Part shown: positions 43,740-53,587 of the stretch, piece after piece
Position numbering within the stretch: position 1 is the stretch's first letter
Layout of the letters: each line of letters begins with the position of its first letter
DNA from: CAVUXJ01 sp963814975
GTDB taxonomy: Bacteria > Acidobacteriota > Vicinamibacteria > Vicinamibacterales > CAVVIG01
NCBI GenBank assembly: GCA_963814975.1
Contig: CAWFFB010000005.1
Location: 57,835 to 121,834 of the forward strand
Reading direction: 5' to 3'
Length of the DNA stretch: 64,000 nucleotides
Translations under genes and position numbers: made by a program
The notes under the pieces: generated by a model
Told to the model about the DNA's origin: nothing
Databases searched by the model: none
Seen by the model: the letters and a program-made list of their open reading frames with translations, nothing else

Positions 43740-45783
43740 ATGACGACGATGCGGACATTATTACGTGCCGCGATGACCGTGGCCGCCGTGCTCGCGGTGA
43801 TGGCCGGGGCGACGTTGGCGGTTCGCGGACAGTCTGGCGCTAGGAACGGCGAATGGCCCACCTACGGCGGCGACCTGGGCAGCACGCGCTACTCGCCGCT
43901 CGATCAGATCACGCGCGACAATTTCAAGAACCTGCAGATCGCGTGGCGGTTCAAGACCGACAGCCTGGGTCCCCGCCTCGAATACAACCTCGAGTCCACG
44001 CCTTTGATGGTGAAGGGCGTCCTGTACGCGACGGCTGGCACCAGGCGCGCCGTCGTGGCGCTGAATCCGGGCACCGGCGAGCTGCTCTGGATGCACTCCG
44101 AAGACGAGGGCCCGCGCGGCGCAGCAGCCCCTCGGCGACTTTCGGGACGCGGGCTCGCGTATTGGAGCGATGGCAAGCAGGAGCGGATTCTGTACGTGAC
44201 ACCGGGCTACCGGCTCAAGGCGCTGGATGCGAAGACCGGCGTGCCGGTGGCGGCCTTCGGGAAGGGTGGCGTCGTCGATCTGAAGCTCGAGAACGATCAG
44301 CAGATGGACCTGATCACCGGCGAGATAGGGCTCCACGCGGCACCCGTAGTCGCGGGAGACGTCATCGTCATCGGCGCCGCACACTTGTCGGGCGCCACTC
44401 CCAAGAGCAGGAGAAACGAGAAAGGCTACGTGCGCGGCTTCGACGTGCGCACCGGGAAGCGTCTCTGGATCTTCCACACGATTCCGAGGCCAGGTGAATT
44501 CGGGAACGACACGTGGGAGGGCGACTCCTGGTCTTATACCGGCAACACCGGTTCGTGGGGGCAGTCGACCGTAGACGAAGAGCTGGGCATCGTCTACATG
44601 CCGATCGAAGACTCGACGGGCGACTATTACGGTGGCCATCGGCCGGGAGCCAACCTGTTCAGCTCGGGTCTGCTCGCGCTCGATCTCAAGACCGGCCAGC
44701 GGAAGTGGCACTACCAGTTCATCCACCACGACATCTGGGACTGGGATGTGCCGTGCGCGCCGATCCTAGTCGACATCACGGTGAACGGACGGGCCATCAA
44801 GGCCGTCGCGCAGCCGACCAAGCAGGGATGGCTCTACGTTTTCGATCGGATCACCGGTCAGCCGGTATGGCCCATCGAAGAACGGCCGGTGGAGCAGTCC
44901 ACGGTGCCAATGGAGAAGACCAGCCTGACGCAGCCGTTCGTGACCAAGCCGCCGGCCTTCGACCGTCAGGGCGTCTCGCTGGATGATTTGATCGACTTCA
45001 CGCCGGAGCTCAAGGCCGAGGGCGCGAAGCTCGCGTCGCAGTACAAGCTTGGGCCGATTTTCACGCCACCGGTGGTGAGCAGGTGGGGCGGACCGCTCGC
45101 GACGCTGATGCTTCCGGCGGCCGGCGGAGGCATCAACTGGTTTGGCGGAGCGGTCGATCCCGAAACCAAGATCCTGTACACGTTTTCGGCCACGACGATC
45201 ACGCCGCTCGGGTTGGTTCCGCCCGGTGATAAGTCGGACATGAACTTCATCCGCGGCACGGCGCCCAATCCGGCCGCGCCGCCCAAACCGGCCGCGCCAC
45301 CATCGGCAGGCGGCCCCGCACCCGCTGTCGGCGGTGACGAGGGCGGTGGAGGCCTCTCCGTCCAAGGCTTGCCGCTGGTCAAACCGCCATGGGGGCGCAT
45401 CACCGCCACTGATCTCAATAAAGGGGAACAGGTGTGGCAGATCCCGCATGGTGAAACACCGGACAACGTCCGGAATCATCCGGCGCTCAAGGGGTTGACG
45501 ATTCCGCGGACCGGGCCGGCCGGGTCGCATCGGCGTGCTGGTGACCAAGACGCTGCTGATCGCCGGCGAGGGCGGTTTCTTCACGACACCCGATGGACGG
45601 CGCGGCGCGATGCTGCGCGCGTACGACAAAGCGACCGGCAACGAACTCGGCGCGGTGTACATGCCGGCGCCGCAATCGGGATCGCCAATCACCTACATGC
45701 TGGACGGCAAGCAGTACCTCGTCGTGCCGGTCAGCGGCGGCAACTACTCTGGCGAATTCCTCGCATTCACGGTGTCGAACTAG
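43740..45783 (+). CDS. PQQ-dependent dehydrogenase, glucose-dehydrogenase-like, copy 1 (one apparent frameshift)
   Basis: A signal peptide (MTVAAVLAVMAGATLAVRGQ) precedes an eight-bladed quinoprotein propeller. Visible landmarks are EWPTYGGDLGSTRYSPLDQI, WRFKTDSLGP, LWMHSEDEG, the active-site region HYQFIHHDIWDWDVPCAP, and TKQGWLYVFDRITGQPVWP. These match the catalytic domain of membrane-bound glucose dehydrogenase and related PQQ aldose/alcohol dehydrogenases. A frame shift near 45525 separates the last 84 residues (IGVLVTKTLLIAGEGGFFTT to the stop). The substrate is unknown. It is followed 21 bases later by a very similar second copy. Confidence 0.9.
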
Positions 45784-45804
45784 CCGGCCAGGCGGGGAGC
45801 AGAG

Positions 45805-47822
45805 ATGGTGCGGATAGTCGTGCGTGCCGCAACGGGAGCGGCCGCCGTTCTCGCAGTGCTGGCGGGGGCGTCGCTGGCAGTTCGCGGCCAGTCTGGCGCC
45901 AGGAACGGCGAATGGCCCACCTACGGCGGCGAGCTGGCCAATACGCGCTATTCGCCACTCGACCAGATCACGCGCGACAACTTCAAGAACCTCGAGGTCG
46001 CGTGGCGGTTCAAGACCGACAATCTCGGGCCGCGGCTGGAGACGAACCTGCAGTCCACGCCGCTGATGGTCAAGGGCGTGCTCTACTCGACAGCCGGCAC
46101 GCGGCGCGCCGTGGTCGCGCTCAATGCGGCCAGCGGCGAGCTGCTGTGGATGCATTCCGAGGACGAGGGGCAGCGCGGCACATCAGCCCCTCGGCAACTG
46201 TCGGGGCGCGGGCTTGCGTATTGGACCGACGGCAAGCAGGAGCGGATTCTGTACGTGACGCCCGGCTACAGGCTTGTCGCGCTCGATGCGAAAACCGGCG
46301 TTCCGGTGTCGGGCTTCGGGAAAAGCGGGATCGTCGATCTGAAGCTCGAAAACGATCAGCAGATCGGACTTGATTACCGGCGAAGTCGGACTCCACGCCG
46401 CCCCGGTGGTCGACCAAGGACATCGTGATTGTCGGCGCCGCGCATCTGCCGGGCGGCACACCCAAGAGCCGCAAGCAACGAGAAAGGCTACGTCCGCGCC
46501 TACGACGCGCGGACCGGGAAGCGCCTGTGGATCTTCCACACGATTCCGAGCCCGGGCGAATACGGCAACGAGACCTGGGAGAACGATTCGTGGTCGTACA
46601 CCGGCAACACCGGCGTGTGGGCACAGATCACCGTCGACGAAGAGCTGGGCATGGTCTACCTGCCGGTGGAGATGCCACTGGCGATTACTTCGGCGGCCAT
46701 CGGCCGGGCGACAATCTCTTTGGCTCGACGCTCGTCGCGCTGGACCTCAAGACGGGCCAGCGGAAATGGCACTACCAGCTGATTCATCACGACATCTGGG
46801 ACTGGGATATTCCGTGCGCACCGATCCTCGCCGACATCGTGGTGAACGGACGGGCGATCAAGGCGGTGGCGCAGGCGACCAAACAGGGGTGGGTGTACGT
46901 TTTCGATCGCGTCACCGGGCAGCCCGTCTGGCCGATCGAGGAGCGGCCCGTGGAGCAGTCGACGGTGCCGATGGAGAAATCGAGCCGGACCCAGCGGTTT
47001 GTGACGAAGCCGCCGCCCTTCGATCGTCAAGGCGTCTCGCTGGATGATTTAATCGACTTCACGCCGGAGCTGAAAGCCGAGGGCGCGAAGCTGGCCTCAC
47101 GGTACAAGCTCGGACCGATCTTCACCCCTCCCGTGGTCAGCAGGTGGGAGGGGCCGATGGGGACGCTGATGTTGCCGGCGGCGACCGGCGGCGCCAACTG
47201 GCAGGGCGGAGCGTTCGATCCCGAGACGAAGATCTACTACATCTACTCGGTCACGCTGATCACGCCGCTCGGGTTGGTCCCGACTGACGGCAAACGCTCG
47301 GACATGGCCTACATCCGTGGCGACGCGCTGAACCCGGCTGCGCCACCGCCATCGGCCGGCGCCCCGCCTGCAGCCGGCGAGGGCGGCGGGGCGCTGACCG
47401 TTCAAGGCCTGCCCCTCGTGAAGCCGCCATACGGCCGCATCACCGCGCTCGATCTCAATAAGGGCGAGCTCGTGTGGCAGATCGCGCACGGGGAGACGCC
47501 CGACAACATCCGCAATCATCCGGCGCTCAAAGGCCTCAACATCCCGCGCACCGGACGGCCGGGCCGGATCGGGGTGCTGGTGACCAAGAACCTCGTCATC
47601 GCCGGCGAGGCGGGCTTCTTCACGCTGCCCGATGGGCGCCGCGGCGCCATGCTGCGGGCGTACGACAAGGCGACCGGAAACGAAGTCGGCGCAGTCTACA
47701 TGCCGGCTCCACAGACCGGATCGCCGATGACGTACATGCTGAACGGCAAGCAGCATCTCGTGGTGCCGATCAGCGGTGCCGGCTACTCCGGCGAGTTCCT
47801 CGCCTTGAAGCTGCCGGATTAG
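45805..47822 (+). CDS. PQQ-dependent dehydrogenase, glucose-dehydrogenase-like, copy 2 (four apparent frameshifts)
   Basis: This is a tandem paralogue of the previous gene with the same order of motifs (EWPTYGGELANTRYSPLDQI, HYQLIHHDIWDWDIPCAP, TKQGWVYVFDRVTGQPVWP). Aligning the two copies places single-base changes at about 46365, 46414, 46475 and 46676: three extra bases and one missing base in copy 2. The last 380 residues are in one frame and intact. The clustering of four indels in 310 bases suggests poor local sequence quality, although decay of a redundant copy cannot be excluded. The first residue block includes a signal peptide. Confidence 0.85.
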
Positions 47823-48008
47823 AGGCCTGTTCTACAGCGAATTTCTTCAAGCGCTCGCGCGCTCCTGTCTGGTCGCCGCCGCACCCAGCGGTTCGGGCCT
47901 TCTGCAGGAACGGAGCTTCCTGGTCGTTGATGATTTCAAAGTCGAAAACTGGAGGGGACTTGGCGGTGGAAGGGAAACCGTTCGAGGTCGGGTGACGCTC
48001 CAACTATC

Positions 48009-48054
48009 AGCTGTCAGCTACATCAGCTGAGCGCAGCTGATGTAGCTGATAGCT
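48009..48054. terminator. Near-perfect hairpin between convergent genes, candidate bidirectional terminator
   Basis: The arms 48009-48029 and 48034-48054 pair over 21 positions with a single G-T wobble, around the 4-base loop AGCG. It lies between the end of the second quinoprotein gene (47822) and the end of the minus-strand propeller gene (48071). There is no T-run beside it, so termination is inferred from stem strength and place. Confidence 0.6.
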
Positions 48055-48070
48055 ACCTGGTCAAGTTCGC

Positions 48071-50224
48071 TTACTTCGCGAGCGGGTCCGGCCGCAGCTG
48101 GAAGTGCGCGGCGAGCGGTTTGGTGCCCTTGCCGCCCTCCAGCAGCCAGGGAACGCGGTCCCCGTTCGCGGCCCACAAGCCACGCCCTTTCCACCCGGCT
48201 TTCGGATCGTCGATACGCCCGTCGAAGCCCTTGGCATAGAAGCCAATCGGGTACGGCACGCGCAGCATGATCATCTTGCCGTCTTTAAGTGCAATCAGGC
48301 CGTCGTTGAGGTTGCCGGTCGACATCGGCACATCCTCGCCCAGCCCGAACGTGTTGTGCTGATCGACCCACGAGTAGTAGCTCGACTCGGCGCTGTTGTT
48401 CCCGAGGCCCTCGAACCCGGGACCAGGGTACTGATGGAACGACCAGCCCTCGGGGCAGTGGTTGCCGGTCGCCTTTGGCCCGTTCAGCGGCCCCTTGCAC
48501 TTCCGTCGATCGAAGCTGCCCATGTGGCCGCTGGCAAGCGAAACCCACACGACGCCCTGCTTGTCGATATCGCCGCCGCGCACGCCGAAGCCCGGCATCG
48601 GCACGTAGTAGACCTCGGTGAGCGTCGTCTGCGGCGGATTCGAGCCGGGAATCAGCCTGACCACCGCGCCAGGATTGCCTCGGGACGCGCCCCAGATCGA
48701 GCTGTCCACGGGGCTCGGCATCACGGCGTAGAAACCCGCTTCGACGCGTTTGTCCTTGGTCGGGTCCACCGGTTCCTTCGGCTCGACGTAGTCGTCGCGT
48801 TTGCCGTTGCCGTTGGTGTCGAGAATCATTGCCGACCAGCCCTGCGACTTCACCGCGTCGCCGGTCTTGTCGAACATCTTGGTGTTCAGCCAGCCAACGA
48901 CCGGGCCTCCGCCGCTCGTCCAGAGCGTGTCGTTGCTGTCGAAGCCGAACTGCGGGTGATGGTTCCCGAAGCAGGTATCGATGAACGTGTATTTCGCGGT
49001 CTTGGGGTCGTACATCGCCAGGTGACGGTTCGCTCGCTCGATCGGGAACAGCTTGGCGGAGGGATGATCTGAGCCCTGTTTACAGAAGTCGGGGTTGTTC
49101 TCGGCGCGGATCGAGGCGGTCAGCCAGAGTCTGCCGGTGCGGTCGAGCATCGAGTTGTGATTGTTGACTCTCGTGTCCCAGATCTGTTCCTCGCCCCAGT
49201 AGGCGGACGGCTGCAGCGGTTTGAGCGCGGCGGCGTGCCCGGGACCCAGGCTGAGCGGCATATCGACATCCCGCACCGGGGCCTTGAACGTCCTCGTCGT
49301 GTTCTTCACCGGGTCGAGGATGGGTATGAGATCCGAGCTGTACTCGGGCGAACCATAGAGCGGGCCGTACACATTCACGGTCGGATTCCGCTTGTCGCTG
49401 GAGATCAGGTCGTGCAGGTAGTGCTTCTCGTCCATCCAGTCGCGCAGCGTGATGACGATGTTGCGTTCCACGCCTTGGGGCCTCATCGGCTTCGAGCGCG
49501 GCAGCTCGCCCTTGGCGATGCGATCGGTCCAGTTCCCATACTGCTTGAGCGGGGCGTTGCCCAGAGGCGCGAGCAGGGCCATCATCTGCGGCCCGGCCTG
49601 CCCCGACTGCACGCGGCGGAGCCACGCACGTTCCGACGGCTCGATGGCAGCGAAGGCCGCAGGGAGGGTACGTGTGGACTCCTGTCCGAGCTGGTGACAC
49701 CCGACACAGCCGTTGTTCTTGATGGTGTTGAGCCACTCGGTCTGCGTGATGTTCTCCGGGATGTCGCTGCCCTTCTTGCCGAACTGATCCGCGCCCGGAA
49801 TGTTGAGCATCGAGTACCAGTAGATCGCCGGATAGTAGTGCGCGGCGGCAGCGGCGTCCGGCGCCGGCTTGGCCGTGATGTTGACGAGCTTGCCAGGCTC
49901 CGACGTGGCCTTCGCGCTGTCAACAAGCCCATATCCCCGCGCCCACACGCTGTACTTCGCTTTGGGCAGATCCGGCACAACATACCGCCCACGATCGTCG
50001 GTCACGACGCTCTTGATGTATCTCACCTCGAGGTCGCGGGTCTCTGCGATCACCCAAACGCCCGCCTCGGGGCCGTTGGGCCCGGTCACGACGCCACCGA
50101 TGTCATCGTTGTCGATGGCAACGGCCTGCGTCTGCTGCGCGTGTGAGACGGTGAAGACCCAGGGCAGGAGAATGGCCAGACAGGCCGCTCCTGCGAGAAA
50201 TCGAAGAGTTCCGCTCCGGCTCAT
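48071..50224 (-). CDS. Secreted monohaem protein with carboxypeptidase-regulatory and beta-propeller regions
   Basis: This intact 717-residue protein has a signal peptide (FLAGAACLAILLPWVFTVSH), a carboxypeptidase-regulatory-like domain (GGVVTGPNGPEAGVWVIAET), a haem-binding CVGCHQLGQES about residue 175, and a C-terminal half with streptogramin-lyase/propeller-like segments (WLTASIRAENNP, TSGGGPVVGWLNTKM, VWVSLASGHMGSFDRRK). It looks like a periplasmic redox protein. It is convergent with the quinoprotein genes, and the presence of one haem suggests it may take part in the same electron chain. A GGGAGGG ribosome-binding site precedes the ATG at 50224. I do not recognise a named family for the whole architecture. 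Confidence 0.8.
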   Translation of the reverse strand: MSRSGTLRFLAGAACLAILLPWVFTVSHAQQTQAVAIDNDDIGGVVTGPNGPEAGVWVIAETRDLEVRYIKSVVTDDRGRYVVPDLPKAKYSVWARGYGLVDSAKATSEPGKLVNITAKPAPDAAAAAHYYPAIYWYSMLNIPGADQFGKKGSDIPENITQTEWLNTIKNNGCVGCHQLGQESTRTLPAAFAAIEPSERAWLRRVQSGQAGPQMMALLAPLGNAPLKQYGNWTDRIAKGELPRSKPMRPQGVERNIVITLRDWMDEKHYLHDLISSDKRNPTVNVYGPLYGSPEYSSDLIPILDPVKNTTRTFKAPVRDVDMPLSLGPGHAAALKPLQPSAYWGEEQIWDTRVNNHNSMLDRTGRLWLTASIRAENNPDFCKQGSDHPSAKLFPIERANRHLAMYDPKTAKYTFIDTCFGNHHPQFGFDSNDTLWTSGGGPVVGWLNTKMFDKTGDAVKSQGWSAMILDTNGNGKRDDYVEPKEPVDPTKDKRVEAGFYAVMPSPVDSSIWGASRGNPGAVVRLIPGSNPPQTTLTEVYYVPMPGFGVRGGDIDKQGVVWVSLASGHMGSFDRRKCKGPLNGPKATGNHCPEGWSFHQYPGPGFEGLGNNSAESSYYSWVDQHNTFGLGEDVPMSTGNLNDGLIALKDGKMIMLRVPYPIGFYAKGFDGRIDDPKAGWKGRGLWAANGDRVPWLLEGGKGTKPLAAHFQLRPDPLAK

Positions 50225-50519
50225 GGCGAGTGCCCTCCCTTGAGCCCTCGGCTGTCAGCTGCGGGTTCCGCGCCGGGTGCCCGAACCGCTGGAGCTGCCA
50301 CTCGAGGGGTGTTTGTTCCAGTACGTTGGAGATCCTAACACGGCACCGAGGGCGCTGGCTGGCGGCTTTTCGGCGGCGAGCCTGGGCGTCTGGGGCTGGA
50401 CACTGGACCAGGCTTCGGGGCGCGGCGCCTGGAAATCCCTGATCACTCGATCAGTTGAGACTTGCCACCAGGCGCCGAGTGTATAGTTTCTGTCCCTTAC
50501 TTTCCGGAGAGGTCTGACT

Positions 50520-51479
50520 ATGAAAATCGTCGTGTTGGACGGATACACGCTGAACCCGGGTGACCTTTCCTGGAAAGGGCTCGAGGCGTTGGGTACGCTG
50601 GAGGTCCACGAGCGCACCGAGGCGTCACTGGTCGTCCAGCGCGCCCAGGGTGCCGATGTGCTCCTCACCAACAAGACCCCATTGCCGGCCCAGGTCCTCG
50701 AGCAGCTGACGGGGCTTCGCTACATCGGCGTTCTGGCCACCGGATATAACGTCGTCGACGTGAAGGCGGCGCGAGCGCTGGGTATTTCCGTGTCGAACAT
50801 TCCGACGTACGGCACGGCATCGGTGGCGCAGTTCGCCGTGGCGCTGCTGCTGGAGCTGTGTCACCACGTCGGGCTGCACAGCGACGCAGTACGTGCCGGA
50901 GAGTGGAGCCGGAACAAGGACTGGTGTTTCTGGCACACGCCGCTCGTCGAGCTCGCCGGCAAGACCATGGGCATCGTCGGCTTCGGACGGATCGGTCGCG
51001 AGGTAGGCAAGATCGCTGATGCCCTGGGAATGCGCGTGATCGCGTTTGATGCCGTGCAGACCAATCCGCCGGCCTACGCGGGCTTCCGATGGGCCGGACT
51101 GGAAGAACTGCTCAGCGAGTCCGACGTGATCAGCCTGCACTGTCCGCTGTTCCCCGAAACTGAAGGGCTGATCAACACGCACCGGCTGAGCCTGATGAAG
51201 CCGACCGCGTTCCTGATCAACAACTCGCGAGGTCCGCTGATCGTGGACCAGGATCTTGCTGATGCGCTCAATGCGGGCAGGCTTGCCGGTGCGGCCGTGG
51301 ATGTGCTGTCTGTGGAGCCGCCCGCAAGCAGCAATCCGCTCCTGACGGCGAAGAACTGTCTCGTGACACCCCACATGTCCTGGGCGACGAAGGAGGCGCG
51401 CTCGCGCTTGATGGAGCTGGCTGTCGACAACGTCAAGACGTTCCTCGCCGGCAAGCCTCAGAACGTGGTGAACCCCTGA
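50520..51479 (+). CDS. D-2-hydroxyacid dehydrogenase (glycerate dehydrogenase-like, NAD-dependent)
   Basis: This 319-residue enzyme has the NAD-binding motif GIVGFGRIGREVGKIADALG, the catalytic Arg region INNSRGPLIVD, the Glu in VLSVEPP and the catalytic His in VTPHMSWAT, which together are the D-2-hydroxyacid dehydrogenase signature. By overall shape it is closest to glycerate/hydroxypyruvate reductases. Reaction: reversible reduction of a 2-keto acid with NADH. It is intact and single, with a GGAGAGG ribosome-binding site. A TATAGT at 50482-50487 lies in a suitable place for a -10 element, but the -35 spacing is poor. Confidence 0.92.
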   Translation: MKIVVLDGYTLNPGDLSWKGLEALGTLEVHERTEASLVVQRAQGADVLLTNKTPLPAQVLEQLTGLRYIGVLATGYNVVDVKAARALGISVSNIPTYGTASVAQFAVALLLELCHHVGLHSDAVRAGEWSRNKDWCFWHTPLVELAGKTMGIVGFGRIGREVGKIADALGMRVIAFDAVQTNPPAYAGFRWAGLEELLSESDVISLHCPLFPETEGLINTHRLSLMKPTAFLINNSRGPLIVDQDLADALNAGRLAGAAVDVLSVEPPASSNPLLTAKNCLVTPHMSWATKEARSRLMELAVDNVKTFLAGKPQNVVNP

Positions 51480-51610
51480 ATGAATCGGCTCTCGCTACAA
51501 GCTCTGCCACTCTCAGCGCTCCCGTCCCGGGAGCGCTGCGACTCGCGTGCTGAGCTCGATGCACCTCGTGCGTAGTGAGGGCCCGATTGTCGATGAGCTC
51601 ATGGGTTCCG

Positions 51611-51693
51611 CTAGGAATTGGAATTTAGGAACTTGGATTTCGGAGAATCAGGAATTTGACCGCAATTCCTAATTCTTAATTTCCCAATTCCTG
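51611..51693. terminator. AT-rich self-complementary gap between convergent genes
   Basis: The sequence is made of repeated words (AGGAATTGGAATTTAGGAAC, then CAATTCCTAATTCTTAATTT and CCCAATTCCT). The outer arms AGGAATTGG and CCAATTCCT pair perfectly, and inner segments pair imperfectly, so a hairpin of about 25 pairs forms. It lies between the hydroxyacid dehydrogenase and the minus-strand gene at 51698 and probably ends both transcripts. Confidence 0.5.
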
Positions 51694-51697
51694 CCCC

Positions 51698-52237
51698 TTA
51701 CTTGCGGCTGAACGAGAACCCGAACTGCGACTCGGTGATGTTCGCTCGAGAATCGAACACCTGCTCGAGATTGACGTACCAGTTCACCCCGAGGGAGTCG
51801 ATGTAGCCCCCTCGGTAGTGTATGGAAACCAGGCTGATCAGGATCGTGGATTGTGTTTTGGCCACCGCCTGTTTCCGCTCCGGATCGTATTCCCGTGCTC
51901 GGCCGAATCCAACAGCGGGAGAGGGAATGCCGAAATTCCAGCGTCCCAACTCTGCGATCGTCAGATACAAACCAATGCTGCCGTGCAGGATGCCGCTGTC
52001 ATAGCCGGCCCCCACGCCGACGTGGCGCTTGATCCCGAACACCGTGCGGGGCGGCTCTTCAGACCGTGGCACCGGTTCGGACAATTCGGCTCGAGCGTCG
52101 AGCAAGTCAAAATTCACCAGGTGGTTTGCGGGGATGACAAACGGCTCGAGAGGGAGAGTGCGATGGGGCAGTAGCTCCAGCTCGGGGGGAGATTGAAGCG
52201 TAGCGGTCACGGCGAGCGCCGCGAGCAAAGCAACCAT
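51698..52237 (-). CDS. Secreted or outer-membrane hypothetical protein
   Basis: The ATG at 52237 has a strong GGGAGG ribosome-binding site and opens a signal peptide (MVALLAALAVTATLQ), so the longer upstream open frame is not used. The 179-residue product has alternating hydrophobic segments (VGVGAGYDSGILHGSIGLYL, STILISLVSIHYRGGYID) and ends with an aromatic SQFGFSFSRK, a beta-barrel-like C terminus. It is probably a small outer-membrane or periplasmic protein. No family is recognised. Confidence 0.55.
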   Translation of the reverse strand: MVALLAALAVTATLQSPPELELLPHRTLPLEPFVIPANHLVNFDLLDARAELSEPVPRSEEPPRTVFGIKRHVGVGAGYDSGILHGSIGLYLTIAELGRWNFGIPSPAVGFGRAREYDPERKQAVAKTQSTILISLVSIHYRGGYIDSLGVNWYVNLEQVFDSRANITESQFGFSFSRK

Positions 52238-52480
52238 GGGATCCTCCCGGGTTCGGATGGTTATGCGCCGAAGTTTACACCCCACTCTCGAGCTGGTCGT
52301 CAACTTTTCGGTGCCCCCGGGCGCGACAGTCGAATGGCTGTATCGGTCCGGCAAGTCGCGACAGCCTGTCCACGAGGAAAGGGCGCACGGTGGCGTCGTT
52401 TCACGAAGAAAGGCTAAAATCTGGGCCATCCTTCAAAGGGCTTGCGACCCCGGTGTCAGCTGGTGGAAAGGAGATTTCAG

Positions 52481-53587
52481 ATGATGCGTCGACTTCTGGG
52501 TTCACTCGGGGTGCCGCTGTTGCTCTCGATCGTGTCGATCACCACAGCCCATGGCCAGTCGCCGATTAAGAGCGGCTCGGCGGTGACGCCTGCAGTGGTC
52601 GCGAAAGGCTACGTGCAGCCCAAGACACCGGATGGCCAGCCGGACCTGACGGGGTTCTGGACGAGCGCGACGTTCACGCCGCTCCAGCGGCCGACCAGTG
52701 TGAAGAAAGAGCTGTATACCGTTGAAGAGGTCCTCGCGGCGGAGAAAGCAGCCGCGGCGCGCGAGGATGAGCAGACCGTGCCCGGGACCGAAGACGACGT
52801 GCACTACGACGGGACTCAGTTCGGCCTGGGCAAGACGCAAGGCACGTACATTCGGAACCTGCGTACGGGCTCATCACCGATCCCCCGGATGGCCGGATTC
52901 CCCCCTGAGCGACCAGGGAAAGCAGCGTCTCGCCCAGCGGGAAGCCGATTTGAAGCGTCGGGGCATTCTCATCACCAACCGCACAGAGCTGAATAGCATC
53001 GTCGGTCCCAATGCCCGGTATGACCAGGCGCAGAACAATTCGCTCGATGACCGCTGCATCATCACGGGCCAGGCCGGGCCGCCGATGGTACCGGGGGCTA
53101 TAACAGCGGGTATCAGTTCGTGCAGTCTCCAGGCTGGGTGATGATCCTCATCGAGAACAATCACATCGCTCGCATGATTCCGACCGACGGTCGGGAGGGC
53201 CTTCCACAGAACGTGCGCGGGTGGACCGGGATCTCACGCGGCCATTGGGAGGGGAACACGCTAGTCGTCCAGACCACGAATATCACAACCGACCTTGCCT
53301 TCCCGGGAAACGCTCAGCCGGCTTTCTGGTACGGGATCAGCGAGAACATGAAAGTGACCGAGTGGTTCACGCGCATGGACGCCAACACGATCAACTACAA
53401 GTTCACGGTCGAAGATCCGGCGACATGGACCAAGCCGTGGACCGCAGAGTATCCCTTTGTGGCGGATTCAGGCCCCATATTCGAGCATGCGTGCCACGAG
53501 GGCAATCGCTCGATGACCAACGCCCTCACCGCCGCACGCATGGCAGAGAAGAAAGCCGCAGAGGCGGCGAAAAAAGGATCGAACTAG
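52481..53587 (+). CDS. Secreted protein of an acidobacterial-type family, paralogue of 55911-56857 (three apparent frameshifts)
   Basis: A signal peptide (LGSLGVPLLLSIVSITTAHG) is followed by DGQPDLTGFWTSATFTPLQR, then (new frame from about 52865) LITDPPDGRIPP, then (from about 52905) LSDQGKQRLAQREADLKRRG and CIITGQAGPPMVPG, then (from about 53097) GYNSGYQFVQSPGWVMILIE and RGHWEGNTLVVQTTNITTDL. The end reads IFEHACHEGNRSMTNAL. These landmarks (FW near the start, DGRIPP, GPPM.PG, HWEG.TLVV.T.N, HACHEGN) recur in the second copy. The function is unknown. The AAAGGAG site fixes the ATG at 52481. Confidence 0.75.

Noticed and set aside
50482..50487. Complete promoter before the hydroxyacid dehydrogenase
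   Set aside because: TATAGT is present, but the nearest TTGAGA and TTGCCA hexamers give spacers of 21 and 14 bases, outside the usual range.
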